Positions 6,257 to 15,434 of a DNA stretch of 33,303 bases are shown here, piece after piece (position 1 is the first letter of the stretch; the number at the start of each line of letters is the position of its first letter). A program made the position numbers and the translations under genes. The notes beneath the pieces were generated by a model. It ran no database searches. It was given only the letters and a program-made list of their open reading frames with translations, and was not told where the DNA came from. Source of the DNA: Wohlfahrtiimonas sp. (GTDB lineage Bacteria; Pseudomonadota; Gammaproteobacteria; Cardiobacteriales; Wohlfahrtiimonadaceae); contig JASLHB010000111.1 in the NCBI GenBank assembly GCA_030149965.1, positions 1 through 33,303 of the forward strand. Reading direction: 5' to 3'.

Positions 6257-7594
6257 ATGGATGCTAACTGTAAAACGTCGGCTGTTAAAAGTCGTGAAAT
6301 CAATGTATTAACATTGGTGAAAATTTTCTTCTTGAGCTTGATTGGGATTGTCATGTTCTTTGTTTCTATTGATATTGGCGGTAAAGAAACGATATTGATT
6401 GATCATGTTGCGAGCTATGTGATTAAAGATTTACGACCTTTAGCAGTTACATTAATACTACTAATTATGACTTATGGTGCTGTTTCGCCGTACATTACAG
6501 GCAAATATAAACATTCATTGAGTGAGAAAATATTTTCTGTTTTTAAAATCTTCGGATTAATTCTTGGGATTATGTATTTAACAGGTTTTGCGCCAGAATG
6601 GGCGATGAAACCTGATATGTTGCCATTCTTATTTGAGAAATTAGCATTGTCTGTCGGATTATTGATTCCTGTGGGCGCGGTTGCTTTAACTTTCTTGATC
6701 GGTTTTGGCTTATTGGAATTTGTGGCGGTGTTTATGGAAAAACTCATGCGTCCATTATTCAGAACGCCGGGCGCTTCAGCGATTGATGCGGTTGCATCAT
6801 TTGTGGGAAGTTATTCCATTGGCTTATTAATCACGGATCGCGTTTATAAGCAGGGCAAATATTCTCATCGTGAAGCAATCATTATCGCAACGGGATTTTC
6901 TACAGTTTCTGCAACGTTTATGATTATTGTGGCGAAAACATTGGGCTTGATGGCATTTTGGAACTTCTATTTCTGGAGTACATTCTTAATTACATTTGCT
7001 GTAACTGCGATTACGGTTTATTTGCCACCAATCAACTCATTCAATAATCAAGCGAAAAATCCATTCCCTGAATTGCCAAAAAATGAAAAGTTTAAACATG
7101 CGGCGGAATTAGGGATTGAACAATATGAAAGTAACCCAAGCGTTATTAAATTAATTTGGGCGAACTTGAAAGATGGCTTAGCAATGTCATCAGTAGTTGC
7201 GCCATCTATTTTAGCGATTGGTTTTACAGGATTGGTTTTATCAAAATATACGCCGGTTTTTGAATGGTTCGGCATTGTATTGAAACCAGTTTTATGGGCG
7301 ACAGGATTTGAAGGTGCAACGCAATACAGTGGAGCAATGGCTTCAGGATTGGCGGAAATGTTTTTGCCATCAATCTTATTAAAAGATGCAGAATTAGCGA
7401 TTCGTTATATGGTTGCGGTAACTTCTGTGGGCAGCGTTTTATTTTTCTCTGGCAGCATTCCATGTATTTTAGCCACAACGATTAAAGTGAAAATTTGGCA
7501 ATTGGTTTTGGTTTGGTTCATTCGCACAGTGTTATGTTTATTAATGGCAAGCATTGCCTTTAGAATTGGTTTATCAATGGGCTGGTTGGGTTAA
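6257..7594 (+). CDS. YjiH-family membrane protein (nucleoside-recognition/GATE domain)
   Basis: A 445-residue inner-membrane protein with about ten hydrophobic segments spread over its whole length. A soluble loop of about 50 polar residues follows PPINSFNNQAKNPFPELPKN near residue 260. The order of blocks (SIDIGGKETILIDHV near the start, GFGLLEFVAVFMEKLMRPLFRTPG, SFVGSYSIGLLITDRVYKQG, QYSGAMASGLAEMFLP) fits the YjiH family, whose members carry the nucleoside-recognition or GATE domain also found in nucleoside transporters and spore-maturation proteins. The substrate is unknown. A GGAGGA ribosome site sits 7 bases before the ATG and a strong terminator follows, so it is a single-gene unit. 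Escherichia yjiH lies beside yjiG. No yjiG-like gene is visible here. Confidence 0.85.
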   Translation: MDANCKTSAVKSREINVLTLVKIFFLSLIGIVMFFVSIDIGGKETILIDHVASYVIKDLRPLAVTLILLIMTYGAVSPYITGKYKHSLSEKIFSVFKIFGLILGIMYLTGFAPEWAMKPDMLPFLFEKLALSVGLLIPVGAVALTFLIGFGLLEFVAVFMEKLMRPLFRTPGASAIDAVASFVGSYSIGLLITDRVYKQGKYSHREAIIIATGFSTVSATFMIIVAKTLGLMAFWNFYFWSTFLITFAVTAITVYLPPINSFNNQAKNPFPELPKNEKFKHAAELGIEQYESNPSVIKLIWANLKDGLAMSSVVAPSILAIGFTGLVLSKYTPVFEWFGIVLKPVLWATGFEGATQYSGAMASGLAEMFLPSILLKDAELAIRYMVAVTSVGSVLFFSGSIPCILATTIKVKIWQLVLVWFIRTVLCLLMASIAFRIGLSMGWLG

Positions 7595-7613
7595 TAGATT
7601 GCTTGATTAAAGA

Positions 7614-7646
7614 GCCTTGATAGTTGATAGCTATCAAGGCTTTTTT
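7614..7646 (+). terminator. Terminator of the YjiH-type gene
   Basis: GCCTTGATAG (7614-7623) pairs with CTATCAAGGC (7631-7640) around a 7-base loop and is followed by six T. It is a textbook intrinsic terminator 20 bases after the stop codon. Confidence 0.93.
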
Positions 7647-7882
7647 GTTGAATTTATGTGCAATTGAGTGACGGATCATTCAGGACATAATCATTATTTT
7701 TTGTTATTATTGGAAAATTGCGCATTATTATTGCTGGATTATCAATATTAATTATCTAAAATAAAAATAAGCAATTCAATTGGGTAATCTGCTCATAATA
7801 CGAGTATTTAAAATTTTTTGTGAGTGATTACTGGCATTAACTTGATTTTTAATAAAATATTGAACTAAGTATAAGGAATATC

Positions 7883-8389
7883 ATGAGATTTTTGAAATTA
7901 ACATCATTAGTAGTTGCATCTACTTATTTATTGGCTGCTTGTACAACTGGTGAAAGCTTACGTGCGGACGTTTATAGACCTGGTGAAGTTAATCAAGCTC
8001 AGAATGTTGAAATTGTTAATATTTTAAGCGTAAGTTCTGCAAGAGTTGCTGTAGATAACTCAGAGAATAAGAAAAGAGCTCAATTAGGTGGTGCGCTTTT
8101 AGGTGCAATTGGTGGCGCATTGATTGGTAATAATCATGGTCGTTACGGTGCATCTTCAGGTGCTGCAATCGGTGGTACAGCTGGTGCTATCGGCGGTTCT
8201 ATGGTTTCAGATGAAGCGATTGTTAGTGGTGTTTCTTTGACATATCAAAAACCTAACAGCAATAAGGTTTTAAACTCAGTTCAAGTTGGCAAATTATGTG
8301 AATTTAAAACAGGTAAAGCGATGGTGATTTCTGCGAAGAAAAATGAAACTCGTATTCAGCCAAATAACCCAGGTGGTTGTAAAAAATAA
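7883..8389 (+). CDS. SlyB/Pcp-like outer-membrane lipoprotein with glycine zipper
   Basis: A 168-residue lipoprotein. The signal sequence ends in LLAAC, with Cys20 lipidated. After a short basic region, residues about 65-108 form a glycine-zipper two-helix hairpin (QLGGALLGAIGGALIGN, then GAAIGGTAGAIGGSMV), as in SlyB and the Pcp outer-membrane lipoproteins. The C-terminal part (VSGVSLTYQKPNS to the end) is the small beta domain of that group. Members are thought to stabilise the outer membrane and are often PhoP-regulated in enterics. No such site is evident here. The ribosome site is AAGGAA 6 bases upstream of the ATG. A terminator follows, so it appears monocistronic. Confidence 0.85.
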   Translation: MRFLKLTSLVVASTYLLAACTTGESLRADVYRPGEVNQAQNVEIVNILSVSSARVAVDNSENKKRAQLGGALLGAIGGALIGNNHGRYGASSGAAIGGTAGAIGGSMVSDEAIVSGVSLTYQKPNSNKVLNSVQVGKLCEFKTGKAMVISAKKNETRIQPNNPGGCKK

Positions 8390-8405
8390 TATAGTTCTTT
8401 AATGA

Positions 8406-8435
8406 AAATCCCCATCAATTAGATGGGGATTTTTT
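8406..8435. terminator. Terminator between the glycine-zipper lipoprotein and ygiQ
   Basis: AAATCCCCATC pairs with GATGGGGATTT around AATTA and continues into TTTTTT on the plus strand. The minus strand also gets a short T-run, so it may serve ygiQ as well. Confidence 0.92.
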
Positions 8436-8455
8436 ATTGTCATATCGATAATAGT

Positions 8456-10693
8456 TTATGGTTTTCTTTTGGTGCTTTGCGGCTTGCCAAAAGTATTTGT
8501 GTTAGATATTTTGGGGCGAGTAAAAACGCCTTTTGTTGTAAATGATTGAGCGCTGTTTCTTTTGCCAGCATAAGCAGTGCCTTTGGGCTGAGAATAAGGC
8601 ACTAAATGGTTTTGACTATTGCCAATTAAATCAGCGCGCCCCATGTTTTTCAAAGCTTCGCGCAATAATGGCCAGTTTTCAGGATCATGATAACGCAGCA
8701 ATGCTTTATGCAAGCGACGCTGTCTCAAGCCTTTAGCGCTGAATACATTTTCTGAATCTTTTTTCACAGGTTTTAATGGATTTTTGCCAGAATGATACAT
8801 TGCGCCTGCTAATGACATTGGCGTTGGTAAATAAGCTTGAACTTGATCTGCCTTGAAATTATTGCGCTTTAACCATAATGCCAGATTCATCATATCTTCA
8901 TCGGTTGTGCCCGGATGAGCCGCGATAAAATAGGGAATGAGATACTGTTTTTTGCCGGCTTCTTTGCTAAATTTATCAAAGAGCACTTTGAATTTATCGT
9001 AATTAGAAATGCTTGGCTTCATCATTTTGGATAATGGACCTTTTTCCGTATGTTCAGGCGCGATCTTCAAATAACCACCAACATGATGCGTTACAAGCTC
9101 TTTGATATATTCTTCATCACGAATCGCTAAATCATAACGTAATCCAGAAGCGATCAATATTTTTTTTACGCCTTTTACTTTGCGCGCTTCACGATATAGT
9201 GCAATGAGCGGCTTGTGATTGGTATCCAAATTTTTACAAATGTCAGGTGAAACACAAGAGAAACGGCGGCAATTATGTTCAATGTTTGGATCTTTACAGG
9301 CTAAGCGATACATATTAGCGGTTGGCCCACCAAGATCGGAAATAATGCCAGTAAAACCTTCTGTGCGATCGCGGATTTCTTCGATTTCACGAATGACAGA
9401 TTCTTGTGAACGATTCTGAATGATTCGCCCTTCATGCTCTGTGATTGAGCAGAAAGAACAACCACCAAAGCAACCGCGCATAATATTAACTGAGAACTTA
9501 ATCATTTCCCAAGCGGCGATTTTTGCACCATTGTAATCAGGATGCGGAGCGCGTGCATATGGTAATTCATAAACACGATCCATTTCTTCTGTGGTTAATG
9601 GCAATGGTGGAGGATTGACCCAAATATCGCGATCGCCATGTTGCTGAACCAATGGGCGCGCATTATAAGGATTGGTTTCCAAATGTAATAATCGACTTGT
9701 GTGCGCATAATAAATTTCATCATCACGCACTTGCTCAAAGCTTGGCATACGAATGTAATTGGTTCTGCGAGCTTGCTGTTTTTCTTCACGTTTTTGATTG
9801 CGATCTTTTTGTGTTAAATCTGTGCCACAAGTTGGAATTTCTGGTTCATTTAATGCAGCATTAAAGCTCGAATCTTTGGGGAAATTAGGTGTTTGTTCAT
9901 TATCTGAGCCAATCGGTTGATTGGTATAAGGATTCAGCATTGGCTCGATCTTACCAACTTCATCCAATGTGGTTGAATCCAATTCAACTAAACCAAAATG
10001 ATTGCGCTGATGTGGTAAATTTAAAGCGGAACCACGAATGTCGAGCATTTCGCTAATTTTTTCACCTTTGGCTAAACGATGAGAAATTTCTACTAAACTG
10101 CGTTCACCATTACCAAAAAGTAACATATCAGCGCGAGAATCTAAAAGGGCAGAGCGACGAATCTTTTCTGACCAATAATCATAATGGGCAATTCTACGAA
10201 GAGAAGCTTCAATGCCGCCAACAATGAGTGGAACATCTTTATAGGCTTCTTTGGCGCGCTGAGCATAAACCAATAATGCACGATCAGGGCGTTTGCCTGA
10301 AACATCGCCAGCTGTATAAGCATCGTTATGGCGAATCTTACGATCAGAAGTATAATGATTCACCATAGAATCCATGTTGCCAGCGGAAATACCAAAATAT
10401 AAGTTCGGTTTGCCAAGCTTCATGAAATCGCCTGTATTTTTCCAATCTGGCTGCGAAATAATGCCAACGCGAAAACCTTGTTCTTCTAATAATCGCCCCA
10501 AAATCGCCATGGCAAAGCTCGGATGATCCACATAAGCATCGCCAGTGATTAAGATAATGTCGCAACTATCCCAACCCAAAAGATTCATTTCATTTCGGCT
10601 CATTGGTAAAAATGGTGCTGCACCAAAACGCTTCGCCCAATAAGGTTTAAAAGAAAATATCGGAGTTGCATTGTTGGAGAAAGAGAAATTCAT
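8456..10693 (-). CDS. ygiQ: YgiQ family radical SAM protein
   Basis: A 745-residue radical SAM protein of the YgiQ family, whose biochemical role is not established. The N-terminal domain begins PYWAKRFGAAPFLPMSRNEMNLLGWDSCDIILITGDAYVD, almost as in Escherichia YgiQ. The radical SAM centre MRGCFGGCSFCSITEHEG gives Cys 408, 412 and 415 (counted from the chosen start). The C-terminal region (DQVQAYLPTPMSLAGAMYHSG) is the DUF3362 segment. The open frame extends upstream to 10726, but that ATG overlaps a TATAAT -10 box and adds residues the family lacks, so I use the ATG at 10693 (10699 is the alternative). Neither has a clear Shine-Dalgarno site. Confidence 0.93.
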   Translation of the reverse strand: MNFSFSNNATPIFSFKPYWAKRFGAAPFLPMSRNEMNLLGWDSCDIILITGDAYVDHPSFAMAILGRLLEEQGFRVGIISQPDWKNTGDFMKLGKPNLYFGISAGNMDSMVNHYTSDRKIRHNDAYTAGDVSGKRPDRALLVYAQRAKEAYKDVPLIVGGIEASLRRIAHYDYWSEKIRRSALLDSRADMLLFGNGERSLVEISHRLAKGEKISEMLDIRGSALNLPHQRNHFGLVELDSTTLDEVGKIEPMLNPYTNQPIGSDNEQTPNFPKDSSFNAALNEPEIPTCGTDLTQKDRNQKREEKQQARRTNYIRMPSFEQVRDDEIYYAHTSRLLHLETNPYNARPLVQQHGDRDIWVNPPPLPLTTEEMDRVYELPYARAPHPDYNGAKIAAWEMIKFSVNIMRGCFGGCSFCSITEHEGRIIQNRSQESVIREIEEIRDRTEGFTGIISDLGGPTANMYRLACKDPNIEHNCRRFSCVSPDICKNLDTNHKPLIALYREARKVKGVKKILIASGLRYDLAIRDEEYIKELVTHHVGGYLKIAPEHTEKGPLSKMMKPSISNYDKFKVLFDKFSKEAGKKQYLIPYFIAAHPGTTDEDMMNLALWLKRNNFKADQVQAYLPTPMSLAGAMYHSGKNPLKPVKKDSENVFSAKGLRQRRLHKALLRYHDPENWPLLREALKNMGRADLIGNSQNHLVPYSQPKGTAYAGKRNSAQSFTTKGVFTRPKISNTNTFGKPQSTKRKP

Positions 10694-10724
10694 AAGCATG
10701 GGAAGAAAGATTTTTAAAATCAAC

Positions 10725-10730
10725 ATTATA
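10725..10730 (-). promoter_or_regulatory. Probable -10 element of ygiQ
   Basis: TATAAT on the minus strand, 32-37 bases before the ygiQ start. The -35 region is poor (CAGACA at too short a spacing), so only the -10 is called. Confidence 0.4.
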
Positions 10731-10792
10731 CTGCGTTAATGGAATTGTCTGATTATTAATCAATGATAGAGTGATCTAGATTAATATTTTAT

Positions 10793-10801
10793 TGATATAA
10801 T
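10793..10801 (+). promoter_or_regulatory. Extended -10 promoter of the methyltransferase gene
   Basis: TGATATAAT: a consensus -10 (10796-10801) preceded by the TGn extension, which can substitute for a weak -35. Start of transcription would be near 10808, some 20-30 bases before the gene. Confidence 0.55.
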
Positions 10802-10826
10802 TGCGGCTACATTGTAACCATATAGG

Positions 10827-11390
10827 ATGGTGCAGCCAATGGCACACCCTCGTTTAAAGAAGCATCTGAAGTACATCAACAGTTTTATTCAATCACCTCG
10901 CAGTTTTGGCACATTGATGCCATCATCACCAACATTATGTGATGCGATGGTTAGATCATTAGACTGGAATGAAAAAGCATTAATGGTTGCAGAGTTAGGC
11001 GCAGGTGATGGCGTTTTGACTCGTCATATTTTGAGAATAATGCCTGAAGATGCAAAGTTATCCGCTTATGAAATTAATCCACTATTTTTTAACGAATTAG
11101 AAGAGATTCAAGATCAGCGATTGGTTGTAAGGAAGGTTTCTGCTGAGATATTGGATCAACCTTATAAAGTTATTTTTTCTTGTTTGCCATTTTTGTCATT
11201 GCCGTTAAGAGTTTCGTTGAGAATCATTAAGGCAACATTGCAAATTTTAGAGCAAACGCAGGGTACTTTTATCTTATTCCAATACACTCAGCGAATGGAA
11301 AGAGTGTTATCGCGTTATTTTGAATGGGAAAGAAAGTTGGTGGTTAAAAATTTTCCACCGGCTTATGTTTATGTGTGTAAACCTAAATAA
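10827..11390 (+). CDS. PmtA-like class I SAM-dependent methyltransferase
   Basis: A 187-residue Rossmann-fold methyltransferase. The N-terminus (YINSFIQSPRSFGTLMPSSPTLCDAMV) is the signature of phospholipid N-methyltransferase-like proteins, where 'P..vG...PSS..la..m' precedes motif I. Motif I is VAELGAGDGVLTRHIL (54-69), acidic motif II is SAYEINPLFFNEL, and the motif IV region is VIFSCLPFLSLP. The same family overlaps with rRNA dimethylase-like enzymes, so the substrate (phosphatidylethanolamine or something else) is undetermined. The first ATG (10827) has AGG directly against it. An in-frame ATG at 10839 puts AGGATGG at a more usable distance and may be the true start. Its last 8 bases overlap the convergent gene at 11383. 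Confidence 0.82.
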   Translation: MVQPMAHPRLKKHLKYINSFIQSPRSFGTLMPSSPTLCDAMVRSLDWNEKALMVAELGAGDGVLTRHILRIMPEDAKLSAYEINPLFFNELEEIQDQRLVVRKVSAEILDQPYKVIFSCLPFLSLPLRVSLRIIKATLQILEQTQGTFILFQYTQRMERVLSRYFEWERKLVVKNFPPAYVYVCKPK

Positions 11391-11787
11391 GAAAATCGTA
11401 TTGTTGATTGGACTCATCAGGAGTATTTTCTAAATCTTTTGCACGCTGTTTTTCTAATGCATGGATGATTTCAGGTAGGTTCATTGAGTTTTTTGCATTG
11501 ATACAAATGAGCTTGAAATCATCAAAGCCACTTCTGCGGAAGCGTTCTTTTAATAATCTGTGATAATTTTTTTCGATATTATGTATATGATTAATTTTTT
11601 CTTCTGAGAAAATTTTACGTGCTGCTGTTTGATAATCCTCAGAGTCAATCAATTGAGTTAGCGCCATATAATCATTATGTAATTCAATACATTCCTTTGG
11701 TGCATCAGTGCCACTTTGATAATAATACAGGGCAATAAACATCACTGTTAGAAATACAGTGATGGATATGGCAATCTTTTCAAACAT
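11383..11787 (-). CDS. Unrecognised membrane-anchored protein
   Basis: I do not recognise this gene. It encodes about 134 residues: one hydrophobic segment near the N-terminus (about residues 3-24 from the chosen start, IAISITVFLTVMFIALYYY) followed by a polar, charged helical region rich in Lys, Glu and His, with Cys in KECIELHND and LICINAKN. This predicts a single-pass protein with most of its mass outside the cytoplasm. The ATG at 11787 has GAGGA at good spacing. The longer form from 11796 has GAGG touching the ATG. The 3' end runs 8 bases into the convergent methyltransferase gene. Coding is supported by the ribosome site and by filling the gap, not by homology. Confidence 0.6.
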   Translation of the reverse strand: MFEKIAISITVFLTVMFIALYYYQSGTDAPKECIELHNDYMALTQLIDSEDYQTAARKIFSEEKINHIHNIEKNYHRLLKERFRRSGFDDFKLICINAKNSMNLPEIIHALEKQRAKDLENTPDESNQQYDFLI

Positions 11788-11936
11788 TTGAAGCATCCTC
11801 TTTTGTTGATATGTTTATATCTCTTAAATAAGTATAACTATAATTATTATTTAATGAGTTATGTAAAATTTATATCATATCTAGAAGGTACAGTCTAAGA
11901 AAAATATGCACAATTATTATCGTCATTTTATATGCA

Positions 11937-11970
11937 AAAGAAAACGGCTTTAAGATTTCTTAAAGCCGTT
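11937..11970 (-). terminator. Terminator of the aceE-aceF-lpdA operon
   Basis: AACGGCTTTAAG pairs with CTTAAAGCCGTT, and on the minus strand the hairpin is followed by TTTTCTTTT. It sits 25 bases after the lpdA stop codon. Confidence 0.9.
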
Positions 11971-11994
11971 GTATTTATCAACATTGATAAAATA

Positions 11995-14082
11995 TTATTT
12001 CTTTTTCATTGGCGGTAAGTCAGTACATGCACCTTCAGCAACTTCTGCTGCCATGCCCACAGATTCAATCAATGTTGGATGAGGGTGAATGGTGTGAGCG
12101 ATGTCCGTAACGTCTGCGCGCATTTCAACAGCGAATGCAATTTCACCAATTAAGTCACCAGCATTGATGCCCACAACTGCACCACCTAAGATGGTTTTAG
12201 TTTCTGGATCAAAGAGTAACTTAGTCATACCTTCTTCACGTGCACTTGCAATCGCTTTACCACTTGCACTCCATGGGAATACAGCTTTCTCATAAGCAAT
12301 GCCATCGGCTTTTGCTTGAGTTTCTGTTAAACCAGCCCATGAAATTTCAGGATCAGTATACGCAACAGATGGAATCTGGATGATGTCAAAGAAGCGTTTG
12401 TGGCCAGCACAAACTTCAGCGGCAACGTGTGCTTCATGAACGGCTTTATGCGCAAGCATTGGTTGGCCAACAATGTCACCAATCGCAAAAATGTTACCAA
12501 CGTTTGTACGCATTTGCTTATCCACGTTGATAAAACCACGATCTGTGAAGTTAACGCCAGCATGCTCAAGGCCTAATGTTAAACCATTAGGTGCACGGCC
12601 AATAGCCACGAGAACAGAATCATAAACCTGTGCTTCGCTTGGTGCATTTTCGCCCTCAAAGCTAACTTTGATGCCTTCTGGTAATGCTTCAGCTGCCACA
12701 ACTTTAGTTTTGAACATTAATTTGCTAAAACGATCTTTGTTGTATTTTTCAAAGATCTTAGTCAAATCGCGATCAGCGCCAGGAATAAAGCCTTCTGTGA
12801 ATTCAACGATCTCAACATTTGCACCCAAGTTAGAGTACACAGTTGCCATTTCTAAACCGATGATGCCACCACCGATTACGAGCATACGCTTAGGAATCTC
12901 ACGGAGTTCTAAAGCGCCTGTTGAATCAATGATGCGAGGATCAACTGGCATAAATGGTAATTTGATCGCATGAGAACCCGCAGCAATGATCGCTTTATCA
13001 AATGATAAAGTGCGCTCGCCGCCATCAGCTAGTTGAATGGTTAAGTGATGATCATCTTTAAATGTTGCGTTACCTTGAATGACTTCAACTTTACGCATTT
13101 TAGCCATGCCTGCTAAACCACCTGTTAATTTACTCACAACAGATGATTTATAGTTGCGCACTTCATCTAACTCAACGCGTGGTGCATCAAAATAGATCCC
13201 TGCGTTTTTCAAGTGAAGCTCAGCTTCTTCTTTAGCTTTAACCACATGTAGCAATGCTTTAGAAGGAATACAGCCAACGTTCAAGCACACGCCACCCAAT
13301 GTTGAATAACGTTCAATCAATGCAACTTTAAGACCAAGGTCAGCTGCTCTAAATGCTGCAGAGTAACCACCAGGGCCTGCACCAATCACCACAACGTCAC
13401 AATCAACGTTAGATGGTGCAGGTGTTGCGGCGGCAATTTGCACTTCAGGTTCTTGAGCTTTCGGTGTAGGTTGTGATGCTGGTGCACTTGCAGCAGGGGC
13501 AGAGCCACCAACTTGAGCGCGAGCAATCACAATACCTTCTTTAACTTGATCACCAACTTTTACTAAAACTTCAGTAATCACGCCGTCGATATCAGATGGT
13601 ACATCCATAGATGCTTTATCTGATTCTAACGTCAATAAGTTCTGATCTTTAGCAACTGTATCGCCCACTTTGATCTCAACATCGATCACATCCACAGAAT
13701 CAAAATTGCCGATATTAGGAATCTTGATGTCAATGATTTGTGATGCAGCAGCCGGAGCAGCTTGTGCTACCGGTGCTGATACTTGTGGTGCTGGTGTTTC
13801 TACAGCAGGCGCAGAAGCTTGAACTTCTGCTTTAGGCGCTGCAGCTTCGACAACTTCGATCATAGCGATAACATCGCCTTCTTTCACTTGGTCGCCAACT
13901 TTCACTAATAATTTAGTAATTTTACCTGCCAAATCAGATGGCACTTCCATAGAAGCTTTATCTGATTCAAGCGTTAAAATATTTTGGTCAACTGCGATTT
14001 CATCGCCTTCGTTCATCAGAACTTCGATGACATCAACAGCGTCAAAATTACCAATGTTTGGAATTTTTAATTCAATAGCCAT
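11995..14082 (-). CDS. lpdA: Dihydrolipoamide dehydrogenase (E3) with two N-terminal lipoyl domains
   Basis: E3 of the pyruvate dehydrogenase complex, a cytosolic flavoprotein that reoxidises dihydrolipoyl groups with NAD. At 695 residues it is about 220 longer than the usual 470-480. The extra length is two lipoyl domains: residues 1-78 with Lys42 and about 116-190 with Lys156, both in the DKASM lipoylation turn. They are joined by Ala/Pro/Gln-rich linkers. The E3 body has FAD-binding VVIGAGPGG (231-239), the redox pair Cys266/Cys271 in GGVCLNVGCIPSK, the NAD-binding VIGGGIIGLE and the C-terminal HPHPTLIESV base. Neisserial E3 (P64K) carries one such domain. Two is unusual. It lies 10 bases after aceF with GGAG ahead of its ATG. 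Confidence 0.96.
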   Translation of the reverse strand: MAIELKIPNIGNFDAVDVIEVLMNEGDEIAVDQNILTLESDKASMEVPSDLAGKITKLLVKVGDQVKEGDVIAMIEVVEAAAPKAEVQASAPAVETPAPQVSAPVAQAAPAAASQIIDIKIPNIGNFDSVDVIDVEIKVGDTVAKDQNLLTLESDKASMDVPSDIDGVITEVLVKVGDQVKEGIVIARAQVGGSAPAASAPASQPTPKAQEPEVQIAAATPAPSNVDCDVVVIGAGPGGYSAAFRAADLGLKVALIERYSTLGGVCLNVGCIPSKALLHVVKAKEEAELHLKNAGIYFDAPRVELDEVRNYKSSVVSKLTGGLAGMAKMRKVEVIQGNATFKDDHHLTIQLADGGERTLSFDKAIIAAGSHAIKLPFMPVDPRIIDSTGALELREIPKRMLVIGGGIIGLEMATVYSNLGANVEIVEFTEGFIPGADRDLTKIFEKYNKDRFSKLMFKTKVVAAEALPEGIKVSFEGENAPSEAQVYDSVLVAIGRAPNGLTLGLEHAGVNFTDRGFINVDKQMRTNVGNIFAIGDIVGQPMLAHKAVHEAHVAAEVCAGHKRFFDIIQIPSVAYTDPEISWAGLTETQAKADGIAYEKAVFPWSASGKAIASAREEGMTKLLFDPETKTILGGAVVGINAGDLIGEIAFAVEMRADVTDIAHTIHPHPTLIESVGMAAEVAEGACTDLPPMKKK

Positions 14083-14092
14083 TGATTGCTCC

Positions 14093-15403
14093 TTACACTA
14101 AAACGCGGCGCATATCAGTTAAACACTGATTCAAGTGAACGATGAAACGCGCACCTAATGCACCATCGACCACGCGGTGATCGTATGATAATGATAAAGG
14201 TAACATCAAGCGTGGCTCGAATTCTTTGCCATTCCAAACAGGTTTCATGATAGAGCGAGAAACGCCTAAGATCGCAACTTCAGGTGCGTTGATGATTGGC
14301 GTAAACGCTGTACCACCGATGCCGCCCAATGATGAAATTGTGAAGCAGCCACCTTGCATTTGATCAGGCTTTAATTTGCCATCACGTGCTAATTTAGCCA
14401 ATTCGCCCATTTCAGCAGCAATTTCAATCACGCTCTTCTTATCACAATCACGGATAACAGGAACAACCAAACCATTTGGTGTATCTGCTGCAAAACCGAT
14501 GTGGAAATAATTCTTAAGAATTAAGTCATCGCCATCTAATGAGCTGTTGAAGGTAGGGAAAGTTTGTAATGCATGCACACAAGCTTTCACTAAGAAAGCA
14601 AGCATTGTTACTTTCTTACCTGATTTCTCATTTTCTTTATTGAGCATCACGCGGAATGCTTCTAGATCAGTTACATCGCTTTCATCAAACTGAGTTACAT
14701 GAGGAATCATTGCCCAGTTACGTGCAAGGTTCGCACCAGAAATTTTCTTAATGCGAGACAATGGCTCACGAGTGATCGCGCCAAATTTCTCGAAATCAAC
14801 TTTTGGCCAAGCCAATAAGCTTAAACCGCCGCCGTTTGTAGTTGCGATTGAGCCTACGCTGCCAGTGCCTGACATGATAGATTTAACATGAGCGACAACG
14901 TCTTCACGCATGATGCGCAATTTAGGGCCTGAACCTTTTACTTGATTTAAGTCTGCACCTAATTCACGTGCAAATGCACGCACAGAAGGGGATGCATGAG
15001 CACCAGAGAAATCTAAGTTTACTTGATTAGCAGTGGTTGCAGCCGGTGCAGCAACTGGTGCTGCGACAGGTGCAGGTTTTGGTGCTTCTGCCTTAGGTGC
15101 TGGGGCTGCCACTACAGGAGCCTCAGTTTTAGGCGCTGCAGCTGGCGCTTGTGGCGCAGCTGCATCGGATGCTTCAATACGGAAAATGAAATCACCTTCT
15201 TTAATTTTGTCGCCAACTTTTACCAAAATTTCTTTGATAACGCCCGCTACGTCAGAAGGAACATCCATAGATGCTTTATCAGATTCTAATGTGAGTAATG
15301 TGTCATCTTTAGCAACAGTGTCGCCCACTGCTACAGCGATTTCAATCACATCTACTTCATCAAAGTTTCCGATATCAGGCAGTTTAATATCTGTCATTGC
15401 CAT
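14093..15403 (-). CDS. aceF: Pyruvate dehydrogenase E2, dihydrolipoamide acetyltransferase (single lipoyl domain)
   Basis: The core acetyltransferase of the pyruvate dehydrogenase complex, passing acetyl from lipoamide to CoA. The domains in order are one lipoyl domain (about 3-77, Lys43 in SDKASM), an Ala/Pro-rich linker (80-125), a peripheral-subunit-binding domain (about 136-173, ASPSVRAFARELG to REDVVAHV) and the catalytic domain to residue 436. The active site is HRVVDG with His409 and Asp413. Escherichia E2 has three lipoyl domains. Here E2 has one and E3 has two, so the complex's total per E2-plus-E3 pair is the same three. The gene follows aceE by 31 bases with an AAGGATAAAAG ribosome site. 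Confidence 0.96.
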   Translation of the reverse strand: MAMTDIKLPDIGNFDEVDVIEIAVAVGDTVAKDDTLLTLESDKASMDVPSDVAGVIKEILVKVGDKIKEGDFIFRIEASDAAAPQAPAAAPKTEAPVVAAPAPKAEAPKPAPVAAPVAAPAATTANQVNLDFSGAHASPSVRAFARELGADLNQVKGSGPKLRIMREDVVAHVKSIMSGTGSVGSIATTNGGGLSLLAWPKVDFEKFGAITREPLSRIKKISGANLARNWAMIPHVTQFDESDVTDLEAFRVMLNKENEKSGKKVTMLAFLVKACVHALQTFPTFNSSLDGDDLILKNYFHIGFAADTPNGLVVPVIRDCDKKSVIEIAAEMGELAKLARDGKLKPDQMQGGCFTISSLGGIGGTAFTPIINAPEVAILGVSRSIMKPVWNGKEFEPRLMLPLSLSYDHRVVDGALGARFIVHLNQCLTDMRRVLV

Positions 15404-15434
15404 AATCTTTTATCCTTATCTTATTCAGTCAAAA

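Noticed and set aside
6091..6354. 87-codon minus-strand frame upstream of the YjiH-type gene
   Set aside because: It overlaps the start of the real gene, is made of AT-rich low-information sequence and has no ribosome site.
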